DNA of 12,288 bases from Gemmatimonadota bacterium (GCA_003220975.1 QHTX01000173.1:20134-32421), one strand, 5' to 3'. Positions 1 to 6,689 are shown, counted from the first letter of the stretch. Program-made: numbers and translations. The notes: generated by a model from the sequence alone, not told the origin.

Positions 1-672
1 GTGACGCGCACCGCCGTCGTCGCCGGCGCGTCGGGGCTCGTGGGCGGCCACGTGCTGCGGCTGCTGCTCGAGGACAAGAGCTACGAGGGCGTGACCGTGA
101 TCGGCCGGCGCGAGCTGCCGGTCAGCCACAAGAAGCTCGCGCAGCGCACGGTCGACTTCGACCGCCTGTCCGGGCTCTCCGACTTCCCCCGCGTGCACGA
201 CGTGTTCTGCTGCCTCGGCACGACTATCCGCGCGGCGGGGTCGCAGGAAGCGTTCCGGAAAGTCGATTGCACGTACGTGCTGGAGCTGGCCCGCCTCGCG
301 GTGCGCCACCGCACCGCGCAGTTCCTCCTCGTCACCGCGCTCGGCGCCGACCCTGGATCGCGGATCTTCTACAGCCGCGTGAAGGGCGAAGTCGAGGAGG
401 GCGTGAAGCGCCTGCAGTTCGACGGCATCCACATCTTTCGGCCGTCGTTCCTGATCGGCAAGCGCGCCGCCGGCAGGCCGGTGGAGCAATTGGCGGGGCT
501 CGTGAGCCCGCTGGTTGCATGGGTGCTGGTCGGGCGACTGCGCAAGTACCGCCCGATCCGGGCAGAGGCCGTCGCGCGCGCGATGGTGCGGGCCGCCCGC
601 GAGGCGACGCGCGGGGTGCAAGTGCACGAGTTCGACGAAATCCGTCGCCTGGCCGCGCGCCCCACGGCGTGA
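1..672 (+). CDS. TIP30/HTATIP2-like NAD(P)-binding oxidoreductase
   Basis: This is a 223-residue Rossmann-fold protein of the atypical short-chain dehydrogenase/NAD(P)H-binding group related to eukaryotic HTATIP2 (TIP30/CC3). Seen: an N-terminal strand followed by the dinucleotide-binding glycine motif GASGLVG (residues 9-15), a VTALGADP segment near 111-118, a YSRVK active-site-type YxxxK (Tyr124, Lys128), and FRPSFLIGKR at 146-155, which is typical of this family. No signal peptide or membrane span is present, so it should be cytosolic. The substrate cannot be told from sequence. The GTG start is the first base of the window and puts the glycine motif at the usual distance from the N-terminus, but an upstream start or ribosome site cannot be checked. 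Its TGA stop overlaps the GTG start of the next gene. Confidence 0.85.
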   Translation: MTRTAVVAGASGLVGGHVLRLLLEDKSYEGVTVIGRRELPVSHKKLAQRTVDFDRLSGLSDFPRVHDVFCCLGTTIRAAGSQEAFRKVDCTYVLELARLAVRHRTAQFLLVTALGADPGSRIFYSRVKGEVEEGVKRLQFDGIHIFRPSFLIGKRAAGRPVEQLAGLVSPLVAWVLVGRLRKYRPIRAEAVARAMVRAAREATRGVQVHEFDEIRRLAARPTA

Positions 673-2012
673 AGTTCCCCCATCCCCTCGTGCTGTTGTG
701 CGGCTGCGTGCTCGTCGCCGCGGCGGCGAGCTACGTGCTGCCGGCCGGCCAGTTCGACCGCCGGCACGACGCGGCGACCGGGCGCGACGTGGTGATCGCC
801 GGCACCTACCACGGCGTGCCGCCCCACCGGGTGACCCCGTTCGGCGCGCTCGTGGCCATCCCCCGCGGGCTGGCCGACGCGGCCGCGGTGATCTTCTTCG
901 TGTTTCTCATCGGCGGGGCGTTCACGGTCGTGGACGAGACCGGTGCGTTGCGCCAGGGGGTGGACTGGCTGGTGCGGCGAGTCGGGAACGCGGAGACCGT
1001 CGTCATCCCAGTCGTCTCGCTCGCGTTCGCCCTGGGTGGCGTGCTCGACAACATGAAGGAAGAGATCATCGCCCTCGTGCCGGTGGTGCTGGTGCTCGCC
1101 CGGCGGCTGGGGTTGCGACCGGTCGTCGCGGTGGCGATGAGCCTCGGCGCGGCGGCGGTGGGAGCGGCGTTCAGCCCCGTCAACCCGTTCCAGGTGGGCA
1201 TCGCGCAGCAGCTCGCCCAGCTGCCGCTCTTGTCGGGCTCGTTGTTCCGCATCGCGTTCCTCACCCTCGCGCTCGCGATCTGGATCTGGGGCACGACGCG
1301 CTATGCGGCGCGCACGCGCGCCGCGCCGACGGCGGACGCCGGCGCGGCCGTCGAAGGGGAGCCGCTCGACCGGCGGCGTGGGACGGTGCTCGCGCTCGTG
1401 CTCGCGACGTTTGGGGCGCTCGTGGTCGGCGTGCTGCGCTACGGGTGGGGCTTCAACGAGATGGCGGCGTTGTTCTTCGCGATGGGCGTCGTGGCGGGGC
1501 TCGCGGGCCGGCTCGGGGTGGGCGGCACCGCCGCTGCGTTCGTCGCCGGATTCCGCGCCATGGCCTACGCCGCGCTGCTGATCGGCTTCGCGCGCGCGAT
1601 CTTTGTGACGCTCGAGGAGGGACGGATCGTGGACACGATCGTCCAGGGTCTGTTCACGCCCGTGGCCCACCTGCCGCTCGCGCTCGCGGCGGTCGCCATG
1701 ATGGTGGTTCACGCGGTAGTGCACATTCCCGTGCCGAGCCCGAGCGGACACGCCGTGCTCACACTGCCCGTCCTCGTTCCGCTCGCCGACCTGCTCGGCC
1801 TCTCCCGCCAGGTGACGGTACTCGCCTACCAGTACGGCGGCGGACTGTGCGAGCTGCTCACGCCCACCAACGGAGCGCTGATGGCGATCCTCGCCGCCGC
1901 CGGGGGCGTGCGCTACGAGGAATGGCTCAGGTTCGCGCTGCCCCGTGTGCTCACCCTCCTCGCGCTCGGCGCGGGGGCGATCGGGCTGGGCGTCGCGGTC
2001 GGCCTCCAGTAG
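669..2012 (+). CDS. YfcC/DcuC-family membrane carrier (C4-dicarboxylate or basic amino-acid type)
   Basis: This is a 447-residue polytopic inner-membrane protein with about 11-12 hydrophobic spans, matching the YfcC branch of the C4-dicarboxylate anaerobic carrier (DcuC) superfamily. Seen: an N-terminal span followed by VLPAGQF (23-29), typical of the family; the conserved hairpin around GVLDNMKEEIIALVP (124-138); SPVNPFQVGIAQ (169-180); a second repeat-like region with PVPSPSGHAVLTLP (355-367); and GGLCELLTPTNGALMA (391-406). A charged cytoplasmic loop lies near 209-238. Family members move C4-dicarboxylates or exchange arginine/ornithine; the substrate here is unknown. I chose the GTG at 669 because it overlaps the previous stop (GTGA) and begins right at the family's N-terminus. 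No clear Shine-Dalgarno sequence precedes it, consistent with translational coupling. The longer open frame upstream of 669 is antisense-free but lies out of frame inside the oxidoreductase gene. Confidence 0.88.
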   Translation: MKFPHPLVLLCGCVLVAAAASYVLPAGQFDRRHDAATGRDVVIAGTYHGVPPHRVTPFGALVAIPRGLADAAAVIFFVFLIGGAFTVVDETGALRQGVDWLVRRVGNAETVVIPVVSLAFALGGVLDNMKEEIIALVPVVLVLARRLGLRPVVAVAMSLGAAAVGAAFSPVNPFQVGIAQQLAQLPLLSGSLFRIAFLTLALAIWIWGTTRYAARTRAAPTADAGAAVEGEPLDRRRGTVLALVLATFGALVVGVLRYGWGFNEMAALFFAMGVVAGLAGRLGVGGTAAAFVAGFRAMAYAALLIGFARAIFVTLEEGRIVDTIVQGLFTPVAHLPLALAAVAMMVVHAVVHIPVPSPSGHAVLTLPVLVPLADLLGLSRQVTVLAYQYGGGLCELLTPTNGALMAILAAAGGVRYEEWLRFALPRVLTLLALGAGAIGLGVAVGLQ

Positions 2013-2044
2013 CTTAGGAGTCTCCACCAGCCGACAGGTTCTCC

Positions 2045-2608
2045 ATGACGCGACATCGCTCGCCGCGCGTCCTCGCGGTCGCCGCCGCGACGGCGCTCCT
2101 CGCTCCCCCGCTCCTCAACGCGCAGGCGTCGCCGAGTCACCATGTCGCGGTTCCGCCGGCGGCAGCGCGGCCCGAAGACGTGGCGACCGTGGACGGGATC
2201 GTCCGGGCCTACTACGACGTGATCACGGGACCGGCGGGCCAGCCGAGACAGTGGTCGCGCGACCGCTCTCTCTACATCCCGGACCTCCGCTTCGTCGCCA
2301 CCGGCGTCGCCAAGAACCAGCCCTACGCGCGCGTCATGGACCACCAGGCGTTCGTGGACGCGACGGACTCGGAGTTCGTCCACGAGGGCTTCTACGAGCG
2401 GGAGATCCACCGCGTCACGCGCGCGTACGGCAACATCACGCAGGTGTGGAGCACGTACGAGGAGCGGCGCGCCCCCGACGGCCCCGTGCAGGGGCGCGGG
2501 ATCAACGCGCTGCAGCTGTTCTGGGACGGCAAGCGCTGGTGGGTCGCCTCGGCGATCTGGTTCGAAGAGGATCCGGCGCATCCGATCCCGCAGGAATTCC
2601 TGCCCTGA
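2045..2608 (+). CDS. exported NTF2/SnoaL-like protein
   Basis: This is a 187-residue protein of the nuclear transport factor 2-like (SnoaL-like) fold. Residues 1-28 form a classic Sec signal peptide: basic start (MTRHR), hydrophobic core rich in Ala/Leu, and a likely cleavage after LNAQA. The mature part begins with a helix (VDGIVRAYYDVI), has a small cone-shaped alpha/beta domain, and ends with the family-typical LQLFWDGKRWWVASAIWFEE and PIPQEFLP. Members of this superfamily include small enzymes and many proteins of unknown function; no catalytic residue can be assigned here. The ATG lies 32 bases after the carrier stop, with a weak AGG at 2036-2038. Its TGA overlaps the proposed CTG start of the next gene. 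The predicted location is the periplasm. Confidence 0.85.
   Translation: MTRHRSPRVLAVAAATALLAPPLLNAQASPSHHVAVPPAAARPEDVATVDGIVRAYYDVITGPAGQPRQWSRDRSLYIPDLRFVATGVAKNQPYARVMDHQAFVDATDSEFVHEGFYEREIHRVTRAYGNITQVWSTYEERRAPDGPVQGRGINALQLFWDGKRWWVASAIWFEEDPAHPIPQEFLP
2592..2595 (+). promoter_or_regulatory. Shine-Dalgarno AGGA supporting a CTG start at 2605
   Basis: AGGA (extended AGGAA) ends 9 bases before the CTG at 2605-2607. That CTG overlaps the TGA stop of the preceding gene as CTGA. The only in-frame ATG nearby (2650) lies inside the first membrane span and has no ribosome site. This is the main evidence for a rare CTG start; direct proof is lacking. Confidence 0.45.
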
Positions 2609-3933
2609 TCTCGGCCGCCATCCGAACCGCGCTGTTCGCGCTGCTGTTCATGGGCAGCGTGCTCGTGTACATCCCGTACCTGCTGGCGGCGGGCGGCGCG
2701 ACCGGCGGCTGGCACTTCGGGGCGTGGCGCTATCTCGGCCTGCTCCCGCTCGGCGCCGGAATCGCCGGCATCGCGCGGTGCCTGCGCGATTTCGCCGTCG
2801 TGGGCCGCGGCACGCCGGCGCCCTTCGATCCCCCGCGCGAGCTGGTGGCGACCGGGCTGTACCGCTGGGTCCGCAATCCGATGTACCTGAGCGCGCTGCT
2901 GCTCCTCGTGGGCGAGGCGACGCTGCTCGCGGCACGCGTGTTGTTCCTCTACGCCGCCGGGTTCGCCGTCGTGACGCACCTGTTCGTCGTGCTGTACGAA
3001 GAGCCGACGCTGCGCCGCACGTTCGGGGAGTCCTACGACCGCTATCGCGCCACGGTACCGCGCTGGATCCCGCGCCGGCCCGCCCTGCTGGCCGTCGTGC
3101 TCGGGCTCGGCGCCCTGGGAGCGTCCCCGCTCAGCGCACAGGCCGCCGCCTCGCCCGGCCCGCCGCAGCCGCTCCCGCAAGGTCAGCTGTTCGCGCCGCT
3201 CATCGCCGATCCCAAGCAGCCGCATTTCTTCGCCGCGTGGCTGTGGGTCACGTCGCCGCTCGTCACGAGCCAGGTCGCGAGCGTCGGTCTGGGCGAGGAT
3301 ATCGGGCTCGTCCGCGGTCCCCGGAGCCATTGGCAGCTGAGCGTCGCGGCGGGCGTGTTCTCCCAATTCAACGAAGAGACGCCCTCGAACGATCTCATCA
3401 ACACCGACTTCGTCATCGGATTCCCCGTGACCTATCGCCGCGACGCGGTCTCGGCGCGCGCGCGCATCTACCACCAGAGCTCCCACCTGGGCGACGAGTT
3501 CATCCTCAACAACAATCCGACGCGGGTGAACCTGAGCTTCGAGGCGCTCGAGCTGCTCGGCGCGTTCGATTTCGGCGGCTTCCGGGCGTACGGGGGCGGC
3601 GAGTACCTCATCCGGCACGAGCCCTCCGACCTGAAGCCCGGATTGCTGCACGCGGGCCTCGAGTATCGGCTGCCGACGCGCGTCGTGCGGTTCGGCCGGC
3701 TGGGCGACGGCCGGCTCATCGCCGCGCTCGACGCCAAGTCGTCGCAGGAGCGGGCCTGGCAGACGGGCTGGAGCGTGCGGGCCGGCATCGAGTTCCAGCC
3801 CAACAGCACGGGAGCGGAAGCACGCCGGCGGCTGAGCGTGCAACTTCAGGCGTACGACGGCCCGGCGCCGTACGGGCAGTTCTACCTCGAGAACGTAAAG
3901 TCGGTGGGGCTGGGACTGCACTTCAGTCTGTGA
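2605..3933 (+). CDS. fusion: isoprenylcysteine methyltransferase-like membrane domain + DUF1207 outer-membrane domain
   Basis: One uninterrupted frame of about 442 codons (from CTG 2605) holds two normally separate proteins. Residues 1-157 resemble the ICMT/phospholipid methyltransferase family: membrane spans near 9-30, 41-60 and 95-130, the motif GLYRWVRNPMYL (84-95), and the C-terminal signature EEPTLRRTFGESYDRY (132-147), whose residues help bind S-adenosylmethionine in the family. Residues 153-180 look like a signal peptide: Arg153, Arg157 and Arg158, a hydrophobic core, then SPLSAQA with Ala178/Ala180 at the -3/-1 positions. Residues 188-442 match DUF1207: GQLFAPLIADPKQP, a HQSSHLGDEF motif, then alternating beta-strand patterns ending in GLGLHFSL, as in outer-membrane barrels. 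I infer either a polyprotein cut by signal peptidase or loss of a methyltransferase stop codon. Start alternatives are ATG 2650 (cuts into the first span) and ATC 2608. Confidence 0.75.
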   Translation: MISAAIRTALFALLFMGSVLVYIPYLLAAGGATGGWHFGAWRYLGLLPLGAGIAGIARCLRDFAVVGRGTPAPFDPPRELVATGLYRWVRNPMYLSALLLLVGEATLLAARVLFLYAAGFAVVTHLFVVLYEEPTLRRTFGESYDRYRATVPRWIPRRPALLAVVLGLGALGASPLSAQAAASPGPPQPLPQGQLFAPLIADPKQPHFFAAWLWVTSPLVTSQVASVGLGEDIGLVRGPRSHWQLSVAAGVFSQFNEETPSNDLINTDFVIGFPVTYRRDAVSARARIYHQSSHLGDEFILNNNPTRVNLSFEALELLGAFDFGGFRAYGGGEYLIRHEPSDLKPGLLHAGLEYRLPTRVVRFGRLGDGRLIAALDAKSSQERAWQTGWSVRAGIEFQPNSTGAEARRRLSVQLQAYDGPAPYGQFYLENVKSVGLGLHFSL

Positions 3934-3940
3934 ACTACGT

Positions 3941-3993
3941 CGTCCGTCATCCGTTATCCGTCATGGGTGGCGCCTTTACGGATGACGGATGAC
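3941..3993. repeat. palindromic heptad-repeat element, copy 1
   Basis: The left arm (3941-3964) is built of degenerate 7-bp units of the type ATCCGTC/ATCCGTT. The right arm (3978-3993) carries the inverse unit ACGGATG in tandem. CCGTCATCCGT at 3944-3954 is an exact inverse of 3978-3988, and ATCCGTCAT at 3956-3964 is an exact inverse of 3982-3990, so several hairpin registers are possible. A 13-base non-repeat core (3965-3977) separates the arms. It lies in the 84-base gap between the DUF1207 fusion and dinB. It resembles REP-type intergenic palindromes in style. No T-tract follows, so it is not a standard intrinsic terminator. Confidence 0.7.
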
Positions 3994-4017
3994 GAATAAC
4001 GATCCGACAGAGTCCCT

Positions 4018-4509
4018 ATGCCCCGCGACCCCCGCATCACGCTGCTGCTGGACGTCTACGACCAGGCCTTCGATCACAAAGCCTGGCACGGCACGCCGCT
4101 GTGGGGCTCGCTCCGCGGCCTCACGCGGCAGGCGGCGCTGTGGCGGCCGGGCCCGGGGGCGGGGCGTCACAACATCTGGGAGCTGGTGCTCCACACCGCC
4201 TACTGGAAGTACATCGTGCGTCGACGGCTGGCGCACGACGCAACGCTCTCGTTCCCACGCGCGGGCAGCAACTGGCCCGCCCTGCCGGCGGTGACCGACG
4301 CGAGCGCCTGGCGACGCGACGTGGCGCTGCTCAAGGAGCAGCACCGGCTGCTGCGGTACGTCATCGCCCGCCTGCCCGCGGCGCGCGTCAGCGCGCGCGG
4401 CTGGCGGTCGCGCTGGACCAACGCGCAGCACATCTACGGCATCGCCTCGCACGATCTGTATCACGCGGGACAGATTCAACTGCTGAAAGTTCTCAGTCGC
4501 CAGTCGTGA
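4018..4509 (+). CDS. DinB-family putative metal-dependent protein
   Basis: This is a 163-residue protein of the DinB/YfiT-like four-helix-bundle family. Seen: an N-terminal helix with LLDVYDQAFDHKAWHG, then HNIWELVLHTAYW (51-63) and the C-terminal ASHDLYHAGQIQLLK (143-157). The metal-binding triad of the family is present as His59, His145 and His149. The length is normal. Members include thiol-dependent transferases and many uncharacterised damage-induced proteins; the reaction here cannot be assigned. It is predicted to be cytosolic. The ATG at 4018 gives the family-typical N-terminus; the ribosome site is poor (ACAGAG at 4007-4012, only 5 bases away). The gene is isolated from its neighbours by heptad palindromes on both sides. 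Confidence 0.85.
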   Translation: MPRDPRITLLLDVYDQAFDHKAWHGTPLWGSLRGLTRQAALWRPGPGAGRHNIWELVLHTAYWKYIVRRRLAHDATLSFPRAGSNWPALPAVTDASAWRRDVALLKEQHRLLRYVIARLPAARVSARGWRSRWTNAQHIYGIASHDLYHAGQIQLLKVLSRQS

Positions 4510-4516
4510 ATAATCT

Positions 4517-4590
4517 GTCATCCGTCATCCGTTGTCCGTCATCCGTTGAGACGGTGCACTACGGATGACGGATGACGGACGACGGACAAC
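4517..4590. repeat. palindromic heptad-repeat element, copy 2
   Basis: The left arm 4517-4546 consists of four tandem 7-bp units (GTCATCC, GTCATCC, GTTGTCC, GTCATCC) plus GT. The right arm 4561-4590 has the inverse units ACGGATG, ACGGATG, ACGGACG, ACGGACA plus AC. Aligned end to end, 25 of 30 arm positions pair, around a 14-base loop (4547-4560). It begins 8 bases after the dinB stop and its right arm contains the chrA start codon. It shares unit sequence and architecture with the element at 3941-3993 but has a different loop, so the units rather than the whole element are conserved. Confidence 0.75.
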
Positions 4591-5716
4591 GCTTACCGAG
4601 CTCGCCGCCCTGTTCCTGAGGCTCGGCGCCACCTCGTTCGGCGGCCCGGCGGCGCACATCGCGATGATGGAAGACGAGGTCGTGCGGCGGCGCGGCTGGC
4701 TCACGCGCGCCGAGTTCCTCGACTTGCTGGGCGCGACGAACCTCATCCCCGGGCCGAACTCCACCGAGCTCGCGATCCACATCGGCCACCGCCGGGCCGG
4801 ATGGCCCGGTCTGCTGGTCGCGGGCGCGTGCTTCATCGTCCCGGCAATGTTGATCGTGCTGGCGCTAGCCTGGGCATACGTGCGGTTCGGCCGACTGCCC
4901 GAAGCGGCGGGGCTCCTCTACGGGGTGAAGCCGGTGGTCATCGCCATCGTTTTACAGGCGTTGCTCGGCTTGGCACGCGCGGCGGTGAAATCGCCCACCT
5001 TGGGGGTGGCCGGCGCGGCGGCGGTCGCCGCGACCGCGGCCGGCGTTCACGAGCTCGTCGTGCTCGGCGCGGTGGGGATGGCGATCGCGCTGCTCGGCTG
5101 GGCCGGCGAACGCACGTCACCCGGGCGGAGCGCGCCCAGCGTCGGACCGCTCGCCGCCCCGATTGCCGCCGCGGGCGTGGCGACCGGAGCCGCGGCGTTC
5201 GGGTTAGGGCCTCTGTTCCTCTTCTTCCTCAAGGTGGGGTCAGTGCTGTTCGGCAGCGGCTACGTGCTCCTCGCTTTCCTGCGCGCCGACCTCGTGACGC
5301 GCTGGGGCTGGCTCACGGAGGGACAGTTGATCGACGCAGTCGCGGTCGGTCAGGTGACGCCCGGACCGCTGTTCACGACGGCCACGTTCATCGGCTACGT
5401 GCTCGGCGGCCTGCGGGGCGGGCTCGTCGCGACGCTCGGCATTTTTCTTCCCGCCTTTGTGTTCGTCGCGGCGAGCGGGCCGCTCGTGCCGCGGTTGCGG
5501 CGCTCTCCGGTGGCGGGAGCGTTCCTCGACGGGGTGAACGTCGCCTCGCTCGCGCTCATGGCCGTCGTCACCTGGCAGCTCGGCCGGAGCGCGCTCGTCG
5601 ATCTCCCGACGGTGAGCCTCGCGGTGGTGAGCGGCGTGCTGCTGCTGCGATATCGGATCAACTCGGCGTGGCTGGTGCTCGTAGGGGCGGTAGTGGGAAT
5701 CCTCACGAGCCTCTAG
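4565..5716 (+). CDS. chrA: ChrA-family chromate transporter (two-domain)
   Basis: This is a 383-residue inner-membrane protein of the chromate ion transporter (CHR) family, long two-domain form. The N-terminal domain has SFGGPAAHIAMMEDE (25-38), GWLTRAEFLDLL (44-55) and PGPNSTELA (62-70). The C-terminal half repeats the pattern with FLKVGSVLFGSGYV (221-234), GWLTEGQLIDAVAVGQVTPGP (248-268) and GIFLPAFVF. About 10 hydrophobic spans are visible, and the length is typical of bidomain ChrA (about 400). Characterised members export chromate and give resistance, but many homologues are untested, so the substrate is inferred. The ATG 4565 is the only good start: an in-frame TGA lies at 4547-4549 and no other ATG/GTG precedes the conserved region. 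The first nine residues (MTDDGRRTT) are encoded by the palindromic repeat, and no clear ribosome site is seen. Confidence 0.88.
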   Translation: MTDDGRRTTLTELAALFLRLGATSFGGPAAHIAMMEDEVVRRRGWLTRAEFLDLLGATNLIPGPNSTELAIHIGHRRAGWPGLLVAGACFIVPAMLIVLALAWAYVRFGRLPEAAGLLYGVKPVVIAIVLQALLGLARAAVKSPTLGVAGAAAVAATAAGVHELVVLGAVGMAIALLGWAGERTSPGRSAPSVGPLAAPIAAAGVATGAAAFGLGPLFLFFLKVGSVLFGSGYVLLAFLRADLVTRWGWLTEGQLIDAVAVGQVTPGPLFTTATFIGYVLGGLRGGLVATLGIFLPAFVFVAASGPLVPRLRRSPVAGAFLDGVNVASLALMAVVTWQLGRSALVDLPTVSLAVVSGVLLLRYRINSAWLVLVGAVVGILTSL

Positions 5717-5888
5717 GCCGCTCTACCCGGCGGCCGAACTCCTGGTCGTCATTCGCCTCTCTCCTGTCGACGAATACGAGCATCGCTCCGGGTTCGCTGA
5801 TCGCGCCCGCGGTCAACTCTTCGAGCGCGCCGCCCGTACCTGATCGTGAACGTGCGCTGTCGCAGAAGCGCGAGGAGGCTGCCCGAGA

Positions 5889-6080
5889 GTGAAGCGCAAT
5901 CTGTTTCGTGTCCTGCTGCTGATGGCGAAGTCGCTGACGGGCTTCGAGGTCGCGTTGGTCGTGTGCTCCCCGCTCGCCTATCTGGTCGTGCGCGCGCTCG
6001 CCGCGCTCTGCTTTTCGGCGCGGCGCCTCCGGATGGGGCACCGTCAGCAACGTCGGTCGACGGCTCGTATTCCGCTGTGA
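5889..6080 (+). CDS. possible small membrane protein (hypothetical)
   Basis: This is a 63-codon frame starting at GTG, preceded by GAGGAGG (5872-5878) with a 10-base spacing, a strong ribosome site. The product has a basic N-terminus (MKRNLFR), one hydrophobic stretch (about residues 20-43, with VALVVCSPLAYLVV) and a basic, polar tail. It resembles a single-span miniprotein, but I recognise no family. It ends 29 bases before the lipoprotein start, so the two could be cotranscribed. The tail composition looks like random GC-rich translation, and the frame could equally be part of a degraded gene. No start other than GTG fits the ribosome site. Confidence 0.3.
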   Translation: MKRNLFRVLLLMAKSLTGFEVALVVCSPLAYLVVRALAALCFSARRLRMGHRQQRRSTARIPL

Positions 6081-6100
6081 ACTTCCTCACTGACCATCAA

Positions 6101-6107
6101 GAGGAGA
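6101..6107 (+). promoter_or_regulatory. strong Shine-Dalgarno for the DUF4136 lipoprotein
   Basis: GAGGAGA lies two bases before the ATG at 6110, with its GGAG core about 4 bases from the start. It decides the start over a longer in-frame extension from 5846, because only the ATG at 6110 begins with a lipoprotein signal. Confidence 0.65.
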
Positions 6108-6109
6108 CT

Positions 6110-6664
6110 ATGCAATCCGCACGCCTGATTACCGCAATCGCAGCACTCACGCTCGCGCTGACCGCATGCGGACCGGGAATCCAGGTCCGCACCGTGGCCA
6201 GCCCCGACGCGGGCATGGGAAACCTGCGAACGTTCCGCATCCTGCCGGTCCCCGAGCGGCGCGACGGCTCATCGCAGTCGTCGAACGATCCGATGCTCGT
6301 GAACTCGGTCTCGAACCGCGCACTCCGGCGCGATCTCCTGCAGGGGTTCGAACAGCGTGGCTACGTCGTCGCCGACACCAACCCGGATTTTGCGGTGGCG
6401 TACTACGCGTCCACCAAGGAGAAGCTCGACGTCACGTATTGGGATTACGGCTACGTCTGGCGGCCGCGCTGGTGGGCTGCTGAGGTGCCCCGGTACACCG
6501 AGGGGAGCGTGGTCATCGATGTGATCGACCCGAAGACCAAGCAGCTCCTGTGGCGCGGGCAGGGTGTGGCGGCGGTGTCGGACGACGAGCGGCGGTACGA
6601 GGGGGAGCTCAAGAAGACCGTCACGGCGATCCTCGACAAGTTTCCCGGCGCTCACGCCGACTGA
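6110..6664 (+). CDS. DUF4136-family lipoprotein
   Basis: This is a 184-residue lipoprotein. Residues 1-20 form a type II signal peptide (MQSARLITAIAALTLALTAC) with lipobox LTAC and lipidated Cys20. The residue after Cys is Gly, not Asp, so transport to the outer membrane is possible. The body matches DUF4136: FRILPVPERRDG, a helix with RALRRDLLQGFEQRGY, then NPDFAVAYYAS, and the closing IDVIDPKTKQLLWRGQGVA followed by a helix to KFPGA. Family members are small envelope lipoproteins of unknown function. The family's Trp/Tyr-rich segment (WDYGYVWRPRWWA) is intact. It faces hslR across a 31-base convergent gap. Confidence 0.88.
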   Translation: MQSARLITAIAALTLALTACGPGIQVRTVASPDAGMGNLRTFRILPVPERRDGSSQSSNDPMLVNSVSNRALRRDLLQGFEQRGYVVADTNPDFAVAYYASTKEKLDVTYWDYGYVWRPRWWAAEVPRYTEGSVVIDVIDPKTKQLLWRGQGVAAVSDDERRYEGELKKTVTAILDKFPGAHAD

Positions 6665-6673
6665 CGGGCCGCA

Positions 6674-6689
6674 GGCGGTCCATCCCGCC
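6674..6689. terminator. weak hairpin in convergent gap
   Basis: GGCGG (6674-6678) and CCGCC (6685-6689) form a 5-bp GC stem with a 6-base loop between the convergent lipoprotein and hslR genes. There is no T-run on either strand, so at best this is a weak bidirectional terminator; location is the main argument. Confidence 0.2.

Larger units (their letters stand above)
5717..6109. other. gene-poor intergenic region
   Basis: This 393-base stretch between chrA and the DUF4136 lipoprotein holds no confidently recognised gene. A plus-strand frame from 5718 to a TGA at 5841-5843 is open and reads like protein (ELLVVIRLSPVDEYEHRSGF) but has no ATG, GTG or TTG start. A shift of frame near 5832 would extend it (YLIVNVRC), so it may be a decayed gene. 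A 63-codon frame with a strong ribosome site follows at 5889-6080. I see no clear promoter hexamers, tRNA or large hairpin. Confidence 0.5.

Noticed and set aside
267..668. Upstream extension of the YfcC-type carrier frame
   Set aside because: The extension lies inside the oxidoreductase gene in another frame, is Arg/Pro-rich, and the family N-terminus begins at 669.
369..2027. Long minus-strand open frame (552 codons)
   Set aside because: Antisense to the oxidoreductase and carrier; low-complexity charged composition and no recognisable fold.
2392..3921. Long minus-strand open frame opposite the methyltransferase-DUF1207 gene
   Set aside because: Shadow frame with Arg/Glu/Gln-rich sequence; the plus strand shows clear family motifs.
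3941..3993. Palindrome as a rho-independent terminator
   Set aside because: No T-tract follows on either strand; its repeated unit structure fits an intergenic repeat family better.
3941..4593. Heptad repeats as a CRISPR array
   Set aside because: Units are contiguous 7-mers in inverted arms with no unique spacers of constant length and no cas genes.
5703..6090. Two overlapping minus-strand frames in the gene-poor region
   Set aside because: Charged, low-complexity translations without ribosome sites or recognisable domains.
5846..6109. N-terminal extension of the DUF4136 protein
   Set aside because: It would bury the signal peptide; the ATG at 6110 has a strong ribosome site and begins a standard lipoprotein signal.
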